Shown here piece after piece: positions 6,641-6,960 of a DNA stretch of 6,960 nucleotides. The notes under the pieces were generated by a model. It did no database searches and was not told the origin of the DNA. It saw only the letters and a program-made list of their open reading frames with translations. The position numbers and the translations under genes were made by a program. Position 1 is the stretch's first letter. Each line of letters starts with the position of its first letter. This stretch comes from Nitrospira sp. (lineage in GTDB: Bacteria; Nitrospirota; Nitrospiria; Nitrospirales; Nitrospiraceae), in NCBI GenBank assembly GCA_015904045.1, contig JABMDG010000063.1:1-6960 (forward strand), in the 5' to 3' direction.

Positions 6641-6960
6641 GTGAACTATCGCACGCAGGGTCTCTTCCTCTTCGCACTGATCTGCATCCCCTCTCTGGCC
6701 GGCGCTCACGATCCGGATGAGCCGACGCTGGAGGTTCCGGAGATTGCCGTGGTGGGCGAACGTCCGATCGCCGCTTCCTCCCAGCAATTCATTCCTGACA
6801 AAGAAATTCTTCTGCAGCCTCAAGGCAGGCCTGCTCAAATTCTTCGTCTGATTCCTGGTTTCCTGGCCGTTGAACATTCGGGCGGAGCTGGGAAAGCAGA
6901 CCAATACTTCCTCCGAGGGTTTGACGCGGACCATGGGACGGATGTCGGCTTCTTTCTCGA
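6641..6960 (+). CDS. TonB-dependent outer-membrane receptor, probable nickel uptake, 3' end beyond window
   Basis: First 106 residues of an outer-membrane receptor that would import a metal or metal chelate using TonB/ExbBD energy. The GTG at 6641 is the only possible upstream start because the same frame has a stop at 6626. Residues 1-22 form a Sec signal (hydrophobic GLFLFALICIPSLAGA, cleavage AGA then HD). A TonB-box-like segment PEIAVVGER lies at 33-41. The plug domain follows with LRLIPGFLAVEHSGGAGKADQ (about 68-88) and FLRGFDADHGTD (90-101), both typical of the family. The substrate cannot be read from this part. Its place 7 nt behind nikR and behind the NikR operator points to nickel; NikR-controlled TonB receptors are known, for example FrpB4 in Helicobacter. 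Inner-membrane transporter genes may follow beyond the window. Confidence 0.9.
   Translation, partial: MNYRTQGLFLFALICIPSLAGAHDPDEPTLEVPEIAVVGERPIAASSQQFIPDKEILLQPQGRPAQILRLIPGFLAVEHSGGAGKADQYFLRGFDADHGTDVGFFL

Noticed and set aside
1..6960. CRISPR arrays, tRNA or rRNA genes, insertion sequences
   Set aside because: Read for spaced direct repeats, tRNA-like arms and transposase signatures; none seen. The junction near 4975 has no visible IS ends.

Overview
The window is a GC-rich stretch of a Gram-negative chromosome: it encodes two outer-membrane proteins, a Tat-exported oxidase and a periplasmic-type protease. Gene content and protein style (copper efflux, NikR with a TonB-dependent receptor, HtrA) would suit a Nitrospira-like bacterium or an environmental proteobacterium. 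That assignment is an impression from the proteins, not something the sequence proves.

Layout. (1) 1-4056, plus strand: a copper-resistance operon. It holds the 3' two-thirds of a Cu+-exporting P1B-1 ATPase, a Tat-exported multicopper oxidase of the CopA/PcoA type, and a CopB/PcoB-type outer-membrane protein. The oxidase starts 19 nt after the ATPase stop, and oxidase and copB overlap by 4 nt. (2) 4117-about 4975, minus strand: a secreted one-domain protein of the DUF1080/concanavalin-like type. Three nt upstream of it lies the C-terminal remnant of an unrecognised gene. (3) About 4976-6126, plus strand: an HtrA/DegQ-type serine protease with trypsin-like domain and two PDZ domains, but no recognisable signal peptide or N-terminal segment. 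(4) 6161-6960, plus strand: a nickel regulatory module. It has a probable promoter, a perfect inverted repeat matching the NikR operator class, nikR, and the 5' part of a TonB-dependent receptor gene 7 nt downstream.

How the genes work together. The ATPase moves cytosolic Cu+ outward, the oxidase can oxidise or bind copper in the periplasm (it carries a Met/His-rich insert), and CopB is the outer-membrane partner. In the nickel module, NikR probably represses its own transcript and with it the receptor, so that nickel (or a nickel chelate) is imported only when scarce.

The most unusual spot is near 4960-4985. There, two oppositely oriented genes (the unknown minus-strand gene and htrA) both appear to have lost their 5' ends. 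This is the pattern left by a deletion between divergent genes, or by an assembly misjoin. Apart from this junction the window consists of known metal-homeostasis families, and I see no convincing wholly new system.
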